Assembly: GCA_031310005.1 (NCBI GenBank)
Contig: CM062385.1
Span: forward strand, 2,728,001-2,792,000
Source: Dactylellina haptotyla
Lineage: Eukaryota > Ascomycota > Orbiliomycetes > Orbiliales > Orbiliaceae
Direction of reading: 5' to 3'
Length of the DNA stretch: 64,000 nucleotides
The translations under genes were made by a program, and so were the position numbers. Below, piece by piece: positions 1 through 11,044 of the stretch. The notes beneath the pieces are model-generated. The model was not told the origin of the DNA. It saw nothing but the letters and a program-made list of their open reading frames with translations, and did no database searches. Each line of letters starts with the position of its first letter. Position 1 is the first letter of the stretch.

Positions 1-1171
1 AGCTCTCAAGTATGCCTAGTGGGAGATGTCCCATATATCGGCCTGGAATGATGGGGATTCGGCTAGTCCACATGATCCTATCATGGCATTGAGAGACACA
101 CTCATCTGGTCTGCATTCTTGGTTCGCCCTATTAATGACCCACTGCGCGAATTCCTTCCGAATGGAGAGCCATTGGGCAAGGTGGGGGTAGTAATAGTCT
201 GACCACTTCTCAGGGTGATCTGCGAGCGATAGCTTTTCAAGACCGAATGTACGCATTTGCATTGAGACTACTTCGAAGTTCCTAGCCAATCCTGGGACAA
301 TAACTCCAAGAGAGTCCTGTGAAGCTTGTTCATTTGCGAGTACGAGGGAAGATGGGTTGGCAGACAGGCTTTCAGGAAAGCCAGGAGAAAATTTTGGAAG
401 TTGGTCCTTGATTTTATTTCCCTGGTGGCAGATATTGCATTCTCCGTCTACATCGGTCGGGCTAGTAATACCGTGTTCGAGATGAATACCGTTGGCTTCG
501 ACCTCGTTCGAACGTAGAGCATCATCGCGTTGCGTCGGTTTAACCACCCTGATACCAGATGAACTTATAGATTCTTTAAGATGTTCTCGTTAGTTGATAT
601 AAACCCCAAATAACTATTATTAACAAAGCCGGCTGCGAAATTCACAAATTCTAACCTGAAGCTTCGGCTCGTCTATTTCTGACTATTAGAGCTTTCTGCG
701 ATGGTCGAACTAATTGCTCGCCACGAAGCAAATAATCGACATCTGGTCCTCCTTCTTCCTCTCGGATTCTCTCAACTTCCCTTATATAAGCCCGTTGTGC
801 TTTAGTAGTATTACGATTACTAATACCCCAGCGATCGAGCAGGTATTTAAGTTGATGCAGCCTGTCCAGAATTAGTACAGCCCCATGGTTTTCGAGCAGT
901 TAAATACATAATGTATCATAGATCCCTAGAGCACTAACTTGATATGGACACCGATATCGCTCAGCGACTTAATAATTTCCTGATGTTTCTGGCCCTTTGC
1001 TCGTGCCGTCTGGATAAATTCCTTGTATTGCGTGAATCCAGCAACAGGTTGCCAGCTCCTCAGTTTCCGAGCAGTGGGGTCGCAAATTTCAAAATTGTTG
1101 TCAGGATCTGCTACTTCGATAACTGAGACCGTTAGACGTAAGGCCTTTTGTTTACGAGATAACCTAGCCAT
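1..1171 (-). CDS. Clr5-domain protein, 3' part outside the window
   Basis: Partial gene reading off the left edge. Exons are 1171-939, 861-656 and 573-1; phases agree at both joins, and intron 1 has a perfect TACTAAT branch site. The start is the ATG at 1171. The first ~150 residues resemble the fungal Clr5 domain: a W..Y..FI helix, then a leucine-rich helix ending DRWGISNRNTT. Exon 2 is 206 nt, the same as in the gene at 2022-4252, and the domain is split at the same place, so the two are tandem duplicates. Exon 3 stays open to base 1 and includes SDYYYPHLAQWLS. Family knowledge: Clr5 domains sit at the N-terminus of many fungal proteins of unknown function, some thought to regulate transcription. 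The role here is unknown. Confidence 0.72.
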
Positions 1172-2021
1172 GGTAGTAGTAATGGTATATACGCGGCAAC
1201 GAGTGTATAGATTCCGACACCTCGAGGACCAGTCTCGTAACTTCGAGGACTTCGGCTTGACTGTTTGTTTAAATTTTGTGTTGATCAGAGCTGCGGAGCT
1301 AGAAAGTGACTATTCAAGACGGAAAATCGACAACGGCAGGTGTTTATTAAAATACCGAAAACGCTGAGAAGAATTACAAAACCGGTGAACCTTTCTATTT
1401 GAAATGGAAAGTATAACTTTCATGATATGATTATGCTAGTATCGCAACCAGCTACGAAACCTTGCGCGATGTATATTCATGCATGCATGATCATGTTAAA
1501 GGAGTCCGTCCTCGGATTGGCAGATAAGCCAATGCGCCTAGCCTTGCCAAGCTGAAAAAGTAGAAAATACAAATTAGGACACCTGCAGGAAGAGATGGGG
1601 TATTCGCAATGCCACGGCTATATAATTTTTGAGGCCGTGTACCATGCTAGCATTTTTTACTATACTAAAAATCCTGCCTGATAATCTGCCTAGTAACCAA
1701 ATTGCTGTCCGCCGCACCCACATCTAAAAACTATTTTTAGATTTTCAAAGTTCGTGACTTCTCAATCGCAGTTGCTATATCTATACTACATCCATCAGTA
1801 GGCGAACGAAGTATAGCTAGTTCAAGACCCTAACGTGCTGCAACGTAGAGTCGACAAACTAGACCAAGCATAGTATCCTAAAACCGATAAATTTGAAGCT
1901 GGTGGTACGATGGACGAGGAAATTAGAGAGCGGATAAGAGAGATCTTAACGGGAGGCGGGGCGACAGTCTTGAAGATTAATGTGGTTCATTATTAAATTC
2001 GTAGCGTAATAAATTAAAAAT
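1172..2021. other. Intergenic spacer between Clr5 paralogues
   Basis: About 850 bases between the start of the partial Clr5 gene and the stop of its paralogue. It should hold the promoter of the first and the 3' end of the second. The only open frames are short. I see no RNA gene or repeat. Confidence 0.5.
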
Positions 2022-4252
2022 CTAGTCTTCAAAAACCACGAGATCCATAAAGTTACATTCACTAGCATTTACAAGCGCTTGCTGCTCATCTTCGTAACTC
2101 TGAATCTCGCTCTCGCACAGTCCTAGATATCCCTGCTTATCAGGTTGCATATAAAACACCGGCCCCCTCGCCTGCACGACGTCCACGAAAATCTTAATGC
2201 TCATCCGCGCATTATTTAAGCCGTGTCGTTCGACCAAATACGAAACATTAGATTTCAACAGCACACTCGCCTGTTGATACCACCCCAAATGCGCGAATGT
2301 AACCCCAAGCTCCTTCACCGCCTCGAACAACCGCGCCGAAGTCTCGTAGTTAGCCGCACTATAGTGAAATATTGCTTTTTTGAAACTCGCCACCGCTAGT
2401 TCGGGGTGCCCCGCCCTCTTCAAGTTCTTCCCGATGATCAGAAAGTCTGATGCAGTGTTCGAATGGCCATGGGTGGATATGAAAGTCCCAACTTCAGAAC
2501 TCTGTCTTTCCAAGATCGCGTGCGCTTTAGTAAAGTGCTCCACGCACTCGTCATGCTTGCCTCGCCTGATGAGGAACATGCCGTTGTGCATATTCTGCCG
2601 AGCTTCACGGAAGGCCTCATGGTTTTTGTGAAACGTGCTAGCGGAGTCGTAGAAACGAGTTTCGGTAGCTATGATTGCGGCTTCGTCGGTGCCGACCATA
2701 TCCACTGCTCGGCGAAGATGTGCCAAGGCGTGCGGGTAGTCTCTGGATGGGCTGTCGCGTAGCTTGAGAAAGTCGAGCTTTTTTAGTACGATGTGCATTA
2801 GGGTGATTATGTCCTCGTAGTTCGGGGCGACTGGGTGCCGTTCGAGAATAGTGGCTACTTTGAACACCGCCTGGACTAAATAGTAGTGGCTCGCTCCGAA
2901 GCGCTTCTCGATAGTGACCAGGTGAATAGCCTGTGAGTAGAAGTCGTAGTCCCAGAAGGGGTCTCCCTGGCATGCTATGGCAATTTCTACCATTGAAGAA
3001 AAGTTACGCTGGAAGATGGTTCTGAGAATGTGTGAGTCTTGCGCTTCGTCGGGGTTGCGGAAGTGGGTCCTAGGGATTGATTCGGGGAGGAATGTACTGA
3101 GGATATGCTCGGGCACGAAGCCGGTGTGCCAGTGCATGAATTTGAACCATGAATCTTGGAAAGTGGTGGCTCTATTCCTTTGGGCAAGATCCTCCATACG
3201 TTTGTTGAGATTCTCGATCTCCTCTGGTGTCATCTTTAACATTGAACGTGCGATTTTCTCGCCGAGGACTGTCCACCCATCTAAGCATTGTTTGTGCTTG
3301 GGGTACCCTGACCATACTTCGTGACTGTCTGTAAGTTTAGGAGCTTCGTCTGTCTGTGACCGGAGTGATTTTGCATGCAAACTATCAAACTTTCGTAGGG
3401 TTTCGTCGAGATCCTCAAGATAGTTGGTAGGCTGAGGTGTTTCTTCGCAATGAAGTAAGGAGGGGTCGATTGATTCCATGTCTATTTCGTCTGGTAAATC
3501 TAAGCAACCATCTAATTGTACTCCTTCGCTTCCCTCAAGATTCGGCGAAACGGTATAGTCGGCCAGAGAGACAAATGTCCGTCGTTGAAACGGCTCCGAG
3601 TTGTTGTAAATAGTAGATTCACCTGGTGCATCTAGACTGCCGACAGAGCTATCGGAGTCATCCTCTTCTTGAAATATAATACCAACAGATTCCGCAGGCT
3701 CAACTTTCCAATAGGCGCTAGTCTCTTTTCACGTTTTTGTTCAGAAACACTTAAATTTAGTACTTACTTCTCCCTTGTAAGTTCTCGTGCTTCAAACTCC
3801 ATTCGATCTGTGTCCGGCGGATAGGTTCGCCATCTCCGAAAAACATGCGAGGATGGGGCAGTCCTCGTTCGTTATGGGCCTTACACACCGAAACGATATG
3901 TAACCGTTGTTCTTGGGTTGTGTTCTTCTTGCTAACATTCCATAGCCTCAGAAGCCGCTTTAGCTTGCCCAATCTATATATAATATGGTTTATCTGGTTA
4001 GTATCCTGTCTTGGAGATATCGGATTGATATAAATGTGGATATGGAAGTCAGAACGAATTACTTGAGACTCACTTCATGGGTACGCCAAATGATTGTAGG
4101 TCTTGTACGAGCTCTTCTATTTTTCTACCATTTGCTCTTTCCGCGATTATGTAGTCTTTATAAGGCTCCCAGCTTTCCTTTTTTATGTATGGCCGCGCCT
4201 CGCGGTGCCCGCCATCGTACTCGACAGGTTGGAAGGTCTTTCGACGGGGCAT
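2022..4252 (-). CDS. Clr5-domain protein with helical-repeat tail
   Basis: Exons 4252-4074, 3973-3768 and 3724-2022 give 695 residues; introns are 100 and 43 nt. I start at the ATG at 4252 (MPRRKTF). Residues ~27-80 form a Clr5-like domain: ESWEPYKDYI, a second helix, then LLRLWNVSKKN. A low-complexity acidic stretch follows. The long C-terminal part is helical; ASFKKAIFHYSAANYETSAR and the segment after it look like tetratricopeptide-type repeats. This layout (Clr5 plus repeats) is common in filamentous ascomycetes and usually unannotated. Exon 2 has the same length and phase as in the neighbour at 1-1171, indicating tandem duplication. The catalytic or regulatory role is unknown; a protein-interaction function is only inferred from the repeats. 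Confidence 0.8.
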
Positions 4253-5053
4253 GATAGGGTGCTTGGGATTGTGGCTTGGATATACCCTGTGTTGTTTGTG
4301 GGAAAGTGAGCCCGCTAGCTCAGTGATACACAAAGAAGCTTAAGAGCCAAGCAAGGACAGAGAAACTAGGATAAAGGTGGTAGCAATAACCATTTCTCGG
4401 TCTCTAACTAGTATTTCGTAATCCTTATCAGATCGTGGTCGAAGGGTCCTCAATGCTCGTTTTATAGACGATGGCACTACTCGCATCGATGCGCATCTAC
4501 GGCACCCTCAGCATGTTGAAATGAACTTATCGACAACCGACCAATAGAAGACGCCAAGCAAAAAAGTCCAATTACTGGAATGGGGCAGTCATGTGGGACT
4601 TGTGCAGGATATCGATAAATCCCAGCAGGGTCCTTCACAGGAAAGCCGGAAGAACAACGGCTAGATGATGCAGCCATGCATATTAGACGGAAAGGCTGAA
4701 GTTTCTTCTAAGGGGCTTGCAGGAATTGCTATCTTTTTCCCACTGCGTCTTTGAGCGATGCAGCATATTTTTGACGCAGGATTGGTTATCGATTAAGATG
4801 CGTCTGAATGATAGAAATGATATTACGGATCATTAATTGTTATCACTGAAAAAAAAAGAAGCCCTTCGATGCATTGCTAATATACACAAGAAACACAAAA
4901 GATGGAATGACAGAATGATTTCCATAAAAATGAGTCTGCCACATTTTACAAGCCCTGCGGCTATATGTTTTGTCTTCCTGTCCCATGCTAAGAGTTGATA
5001 CCGGGGGACCAAGAGCCATGCGATTTGTAGAGGAAGAGGTATAAGTGAAGCTT
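4253..5053. other. Intergenic, no gene seen
   Basis: Upstream of the Clr5 gene and downstream of MPC1. It holds only short frames, and an A-rich run near 4850. Probably the Clr5 promoter plus the MPC1 3' UTR. Confidence 0.5.
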
Positions 5054-5830
5054 TTAGTTCGTGCCCGCCGAAGACTTGATCTTCGATGCTGCTTTGGCAG
5101 CGGCATCCTCGACCTTTGTGACTCCCTCACCAGCAACTTGCTTTGCTTTCATAGCGATTTCCTTTCCTCCCCATCTACGGTACAAGTAGAATGTTAGGAC
5201 ATAAATTATAAATTATAGAATGGTAGGGAAGGTGGGTGTGCTTACTGATGATATTGCATCCATCGGTAACCTTGGTTCAGTTGCGAGCATTCATTGATGA
5301 AGTGGCAGGCTAGAGTTTATCCTGTTAGAAAGCCTCTGTCTTTGCATATCATTATATTTTCTCAACGTACCGAATAGAAGGTAGTTCTGAGGTGTCACAG
5401 CCATCCTGTAAAGCCATACGAATCGCGCTATCAACAATCCGTTTCAAAGTCGCTTTGGACTAAATACCAATTAGCAGGGAAGGAACGTACGAGTATCGCA
5501 TAAAGACCGCCGAGTAGATAACGAGGGCACCGGTCATCTGTCCCGAGATACTGCCATTGAGATAGTATGTCAGCATTGCAATGCTATGAGTATTTCATAT
5601 CTAGCAAGGAGGCGAGTCCCACATTTCCGGATCTTTCTTGAAATCTGCAATAGCGGCGAGTGGAATACCAAAATTCGACACGGGACCCCAGAAATCTACA
5701 GTTTGCGACAGATCAGCTCCCGAACGAGGTTGCAAGAGTGGAACCATGATGTCTCACGGGTTGAGCAGATGTAATCCAGCATCTTGTTGGAACGGATGCG
5801 AGCGTTCAAGTTTGCGAGCGCCGACAGCAT
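5054..5830 (-). CDS. MPC1: Mitochondrial pyruvate carrier subunit 1
   Basis: Inner-membrane carrier subunit that, as a heterodimer with MPC2/3, imports pyruvate into the matrix. Six small exons (5830-5758, 5695-5623, 5550-5491, 5405-5371, 5309-5246, 5174-5054) give 141 residues, close to the ~110-130 of the family. Hallmarks in order: [20 protein letters not shown], then [26 protein letters not shown] and ACHFINE. All five joins keep phase and rebuild these motifs across splice sites, which is strong evidence for the model. The C-terminus is an Ala/Lys-rich tail typical of fungal copies. It is head to head with the UMP kinase gene across ~880 bases. The small exons make it easy to miss in gene prediction. 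Confidence 0.93.
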
Positions 5831-6709
5831 TTTGGACGGTTACGAGGAGCTACTCGAGCTATTAGGATGCTTGGGAAGACGGATTCTGAGGGACGGCGTG
5901 CTGGGCGACAGCTGCGGCGAGGGCGAGGGCGGATATGAAGGAGCGGAGAGGTGATCGTGTGAGAAGGGGTGTGTCTTTCGGAGAGAGCCAGTCGGTTCGG
6001 GCTTTGACAATTTCCCAAAATACGCCGGTCGGAGCAAATGCCTCGTCTTTCCGACGGAACCGTCCCCAACAAAGCTGCCCCGAGTGCCAGCTGCCACAAC
6101 ACACCCGACAACACAACCCGGGGCACCCAACACCGTCCAACACGCCCAACACGCCCAACACGCCCAACACGCCCAGCCCGGCCCAACACCACCCGCATTG
6201 ATCCCGACCCTCACCACCATCGTCAGTATCGCGATACGTATATACATGCAATCGCGTCTATTTCTGACTGAGACCTGTCGATTGTGGCCAGGCCGTAGGG
6301 GATATGCGCCAGAGAGTAGCCATGGAGCCCCTCGCCGAGCGTATCAGATGCGGCAGGGAAAGGGGGCCTGGATGGATGCAGCAAGGGCCGCCTGCTCACG
6401 CTTCGACCTGTCGAGTTTAATTGGGCGCCAATAATAACTTCCGTCTCATTTGAGCTGGACAGGTATTTTTATATTGCTATCAGACGGCCTCCTGAACGTG
6501 AACCTCCTATCTGACCTCCTCCACCGTATACTCCTCCCATCTACACTAATACATTCGACAATCGTCCTGACCTGCTCTGCGTGTGTCCTGCCCCACGTGT
6601 CCCGGTCAAACGGTCAATCCGCGCGTGTTTTTTCCACCCGAAAACACCAACGACATCATAGGCACTGCAGTATTACCACGGCTTGGTATACATACATATA
6701 TTCCCAATA
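5831..6709. promoter_or_regulatory. Shared upstream region of MPC1 and UMP kinase
   Basis: Head-to-head spacer of ~880 bases between two genes for mitochondrial or nucleotide metabolism. It contains the 9-bp tandem repeat at 6135-6179. Both strands have open frames over the GC-rich part, but these follow from the repeat and base composition rather than coding. No individual factor site is claimed. Confidence 0.5.
6135..6179. repeat. 9-bp minisatellite (unit GCCCAACAC)
   Basis: Five tandem copies of a 9-base unit; the first and last copies are imperfect. Because the unit is a multiple of three, every frame across it is open and translates to short periodic peptides, which explains overlapping open frames on both strands here. 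Confidence 0.9.
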
Positions 6710-7883
6710 ATGGCGGCCACCACCTCTCTCTCCCGCTCCCTCTTCAGGGCCAGCAAATCCTTACATTCGCTCTCTCGATCTCGCATATTACCGTCTTCCA
6801 CTCTACGAGCGTCCTCCAAACCCCAATTCCAGAGTTCAGTTCTCTCCCAGCTTAGAGTTTCTGCGATACCAGCTCAAAGCTTTGTCCGAAACTACGTCAC
6901 CGCCCAGGACTCCCAGCCAAAACCAGCTGCACAATCTGCGAGCGGTCCCATCGGCGGTCCCGGCGCACCACGGCCCCCCAAAGACGATAAATTAAAAGCC
7001 TGGCCTTTCGTTGTCATTTTCCTTGCTGGTGCCCTTACTTTTGGCTACGTTCTAGAAGGCAAGAAAGGTGGGTTGTCACAAATACTTCGGGGCTGCTGTG
7101 CGCAGCGCATATAAAATAGAAGAAGAGGTAGCTAATGGAACGAGAGTATAACAGATAAACCGAAATCAATGCCAGCCGTCGGTTCCAGCTCCGCCTCCCA
7201 AGGCCTCCCTAAACTCCGTGATGACGGCCCCATCTTCAAACCCGAAGACGTCAAAGTAATCTTCGTCCTCGGCGGACCCGGCGTCGGCAAGGGTACTCAA
7301 TGCGCCAAGTTGGTCAAGGACTACCAGTTTGTCCACCTCTCCGCCGGCGACCTCCTCCGTGAAGAGCAATCCCGCGCCGGCACAGAATACGGCGAGCTGA
7401 TTAACAACTTCATCAAGGAAGGAAAGATCGTGCCCATGGAGGTCACCATCGTCCTACTTGAAAATGCTATGAAGCGTGCCATTGATTCCGGGAAACGCAA
7501 ATTCCTTATCGACGGCTTCCCACGCCAGATGGACCAAGCTTTGAAGTTCGAGGAAGTCGTTGTGCCTAGTCAGTTCACGCTGTTCTTCGACTGCGACGAG
7601 GACACCATGTCTCAGCGTCTTTTAGAGCGCGGGAAGACTAGCGGCAGAGCTGATGATAACCCTGAGAGTATCCTGAAGAGATTCAGGACATTCAAGGAAA
7701 CGAGCATGCCAGTTGTGAACTATTTTGATGGCCAGAATAAAGTCGTCAAGGTTGATGGTGGCAAGACAATCGACGCCGTCTACAAGGATGTTGTCGCTCA
7801 TATCGCTGTAAGTTCCCAGATTTGTTGCCTTTAGTTTCAAGCATAAAGCTAACAGGATTGCTATATAGGACCGATTGAAGTGA
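6710..7883 (+). CDS. ura6: UMP/CMP kinase (URA6 type) with membrane-anchor extension
   Basis: Phosphorylates UMP (and CMP) with ATP for pyrimidine nucleotide supply. Exons 6710-7067, 7155-7807 and 7869-7883 give 341 residues. From ~residue 150 it matches yeast Ura6: P-loop GGPGVGKGTQ (159-168), HLSAGDLLR, the NMP-binding segment, FLIDGFPRQMDQA, LLERGKTSGRADDN and FKETSMPV. The 119 residues from exon 1 are extra compared with the ~204-residue yeast enzyme: a basic Ser/Arg-rich presequence with a likely cleavage region near SFVRNY (57-62), then one membrane span WPFVVIFLAGALTFGYVL (98-115). This predicts an inner-membrane anchored mitochondrial form. A Met at residue 125, just after intron 1, could begin a soluble form. 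The last exon codes only DRLK and the stop. Confidence 0.93.
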
Positions 7884-9483
7884 CCGAGCTACTAGGTCAT
7901 ACTTCTCACTCGTACACCAACTCTTTAATTCCTCGTGGAGTTTGGTTTTTCGGTTTTTTGGTTTTTTTGGTTTCTAGTATATAAAGATTCAAGAGTAGAT
8001 TAACTATAATACAGATGGGTGGTTGGGCAAATATTCTTTTCTATTCATTCCCGTAGTGCTATATACCTATTTAAGATTAGACGCTGTAAAATATGATGCT
8101 GCACTCTCGGTTGAGGTGCTATAATTACGGCGCACTGTTTATCCTTGGATCAAGCGCTATTGATTGCCAACCTATCTAAGTGTGGCTTGCGCAAATAAAC
8201 ACAGCAATCAGCTACTAATTAATATATTCTATTCTAATGCGAATTATTTATTAGCCACTTGTAGTTTTTTCTTCACCCGCTAAATCTCAATGTTATACGA
8301 AAACCTATATTCTGTTTGTCGTTTCTTAGTTCCTATTGTTAGTTGGGATTGCCCTTTTTAATACCGATTATCCTATCTGCCTCTATTCTTAGGGTGACGC
8401 TTCCCGCAGCGGAAGTGCCAATACGAGACTAATTCGCCATATCTTTTTTCTTCAATTAAAGAATATTGTTAGTTTTATAACATTATCGGCTTACATACGA
8501 CTCAGTTTTTGTATCGATAAAATACTCGATTCTGATAGTTATCTTAAGTCTTCGCAATACTTACTCTTCGAAATATTCTGTGATATTTCAGCTCAAAACA
8601 CTACGGAAAATATTTGTTCTTCAAGAAGTAACACGCTCACCTCGTACTTACTTGTATCATCTCTACATTCGTACTAAAAACGTTACCTAAGTGCCTACCC
8701 ACTTCAATGGACTTATCCACCTACCTGTGCTTACACACTTACCTATAGTCCTAGAGCATTATTCCTACCTCGCAAATAAGGGTTTAAGGGGGGGGGGGGA
8801 TATAGAGGGAAGTGGGGCGGAGGAGAGAACCAGAATGGGAAAGAGAACAGGAAGAGCACAGAAGAAAACGAGAAGAGAAATAGCAACGGAAAACAAACTG
8901 AACACAACGTGGGATGGAAGAAACGGAATAAAGAAAAGGAGAAGACCAAGACACATGATTTTCGATTTCAGCCGAGGGAGGTATTCAGAGAGAAAGATAT
9001 CCAGAGAGAGACGCTCGGAAAGACAAGACACCCAGAAGCAAAAGATGGTCGAAATAAGACAGGCGAGAGAGAGAGAGAGAGAAATTTACATGAGAGATTC
9101 CCAAGAAACGGACGTCATATGGAAATACACCTAGAGAAAGCCACCTAAGAGAGCGAGACCCCATAGAAAGATCTTCCAAGGAGAGACGCTCAAGAGGGAA
9201 AGAAACAAGTACTCAGCTATGATAGGCAGTGCCAGTAAATCCAGACAGCAAGCTAGACAGACGGACAGACGGGCAGACAGACAGATCGATATCAATCCAT
9301 AAATGATGCCGAGCAGAAGACCTAGACTCATACAAATATCCTGAAATCCTGTCAGCAACGGTCTCTCTAACTTCTTCCTCTTCCTCTTCCTCTTCCGCAT
9401 AGCTATCATCATCACAATACACAGTATCACGATAATAATCATTCTCACTAAACCAAAGAAGACAAAATAAACACTTACTTCAC
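7884..9483. other. Gene-free AT-rich then purine-rich tract
   Basis: The first ~850 bases are AT-rich with no frame of note. From ~8780 the plus strand becomes strongly purine-rich, starting with a run of twelve G (8788-8799) and including a GA run at 9065-9082. The open frames here are Arg/Lys/Glu-rich by composition and I do not consider them genes. Confidence 0.6.
8788..8799. repeat. Poly-G run (12 G)
   Basis: Twelve consecutive guanines at the start of a ~400-base purine-rich stretch. It could form unusual structure or be a sequencing-length artefact; the length is often unreliable in such runs. Confidence 0.85.
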
Positions 9484-10942
9484 TTAATGACTTGCGGGCA
9501 AGCCTCGGAGACGGTTGAGGTACATGTTCGTTTCCTCATCCCAGGGTTCGAACCAGAATCGTTTGATGGGGACACCAATACTATTAACGTGATCGTACTG
9601 TCGAGCAACGACGAAGAGCTACTCTCGTCCATCAATATCCAGGCATGTACTCTGAAGCCAAAACAGCTGCTGCAGTTCACAGAGGGTGGTTAACTTACAC
9701 CAAGAAATAGGAAGCCAGATGCAGGTCGATACGACATGTTCGCCTGTGACGAGATGATCACTCTGATAGGCGTCTGATTCTCGAAAGACATTGCCAAAGC
9801 TCGGTTCTCGCTGCAACGAGCACAAAGTGGTAAGCCCTCAATATTCTGCATGTTTACTGTTGAAATTCTTCTTACTCACGTATTCATAGGCAGCTCTTGG
9901 ATGATATCGTCAATGCTGGTGCGGCCTCCTGGTGCCCTGCTGCTGACTTCTCCCGTCGTACCTCCCACGCCAGTGAAATGGATTACGTTACCGATGTTTC
10001 TGTCCTCACGATACCCACCAGTGATAAGAACGCTATAGACGCCCTCCATGGCCCTGCCATGCACAGATCCCATCGGCCTCCGATGCAAACCGGCCGAGAC
10101 AATCTCAGTTCGTGACGCAAACTGAGATCCCTATATATTTTCATCAATAAACATATTCAACCAATAACATCACAATATATATAAGAAAAAAATACAATAG
10201 TCTCAAACGGAAGGATGGAGAGGGCAGAGGACAAGCTAATTAAAATTGATACAAGACAAATGGGAAAGCTTACTCTCTGATGACCGGGAATGTAGCCAAA
10301 GACAGGGATAAGTGGTGCTCTTCGTTCCTCTCCGTCATTGCGACGGCGTCCTGCGCTCCCTTCTGGTGCGGCTGGAGTAGTTGGAGCGTTTGGATCCTCT
10401 GGATTGGTAGCGGCTGGAGTCTCTGAATTGGCCGGAGCTGGAGGAGGAAAGTTCCGTTGCCATTTAGAATATAGACGGGGCTTTTGGCGCATAAATTTCA
10501 GCGCTGAGATCCCATCTCGTGTGAAGCCTTTGGGCGTTTCATTATCGTCTTCACTTTCGCTCTCATTTCCGCCATAGCGACGACGGTATTCTTGGAGCAA
10601 TTCGTCTATACCAGCAGAGTTGCCATTCGAGCATTCGTGGATCTAAACCCGCAACGAAAAATTAACACCTTGGATCACCCAATTAATTGCAACGAAGCAA
10701 ATATCACCTACCATGGTATACATTGCTTCGATCTTTGCGAGAGGGAACCCGTTTTGGACTGCATGGGCAATAGCTGCATATATTTGCGGCTAGAACGATA
10801 AAGTTAACCACAGAGCCCTGTGGGAAACTAAGAAAAGATGATATAAGAGGTTTAAACTTACATTTTCACAATCGGGGATGTTTGCAAAGAAGGCTGCAAC
10901 GTCCTCGACAGAAGTAATAGGGCGGATATCTTGGTCTGCCAT
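9484..10942 (-). CDS. SRA-YDG domain protein
   Basis: Six exons (10942-10862, 10789-10712, 10642-10274, 10130-9880, 9810-9699, 9618-9484) give 341 residues. Residues 1-~125 are a small helical region and an acidic/proline-rich linker. The SRA domain starts with FGYIPGHQRGSQFASRTE, continues GLHRRPMGSVHGRAMEGVYS, VLITGGYREDRNIGNVIHFT and GVGG, then TENRALAMSF and PIRVI. The last segment is ..GFLFLGLFVVARQYDHV, then an IKRFWFEPWDEE end. SRA domains (UHRF1, plant SUVH, bacterial nucleases) bind methylated or hemimethylated cytosine by base flipping. The usual GYRYDGLY stretch is replaced by GFLFLGLF at the 9699/9618 splice join, so either that join is slightly off or the YDG motif has diverged. 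No RING, PHD, SET or nuclease partner domain is seen. Confidence 0.82.
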
Positions 10943-11000
10943 AGCGTCAGAAGTCGGCGATACTAGGACTCAATTGAAGAAGATATTCTAGACGAGCGAT

Positions 11001-11044
<44 letters not shown>

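Noticed and set aside
5806-6434. Long overlapping frames on both strands around the minisatellite
   Set aside because: They arise from the 9-base repeat and GC-rich composition; the real genes are MPC1 and the UMP kinase on either side.
8691-9148. Arg/Lys/Glu-rich plus-strand frames in the purine-rich tract
   Set aside because: Composition alone explains them; no domain, no splice context.
9540-9560. GGTTCGAACC, like a tRNA T-loop
   Set aside because: It lies inside the last exon of the SRA gene (FWFEPWDEE) and no acceptor stem or anticodon arm can be built around it.
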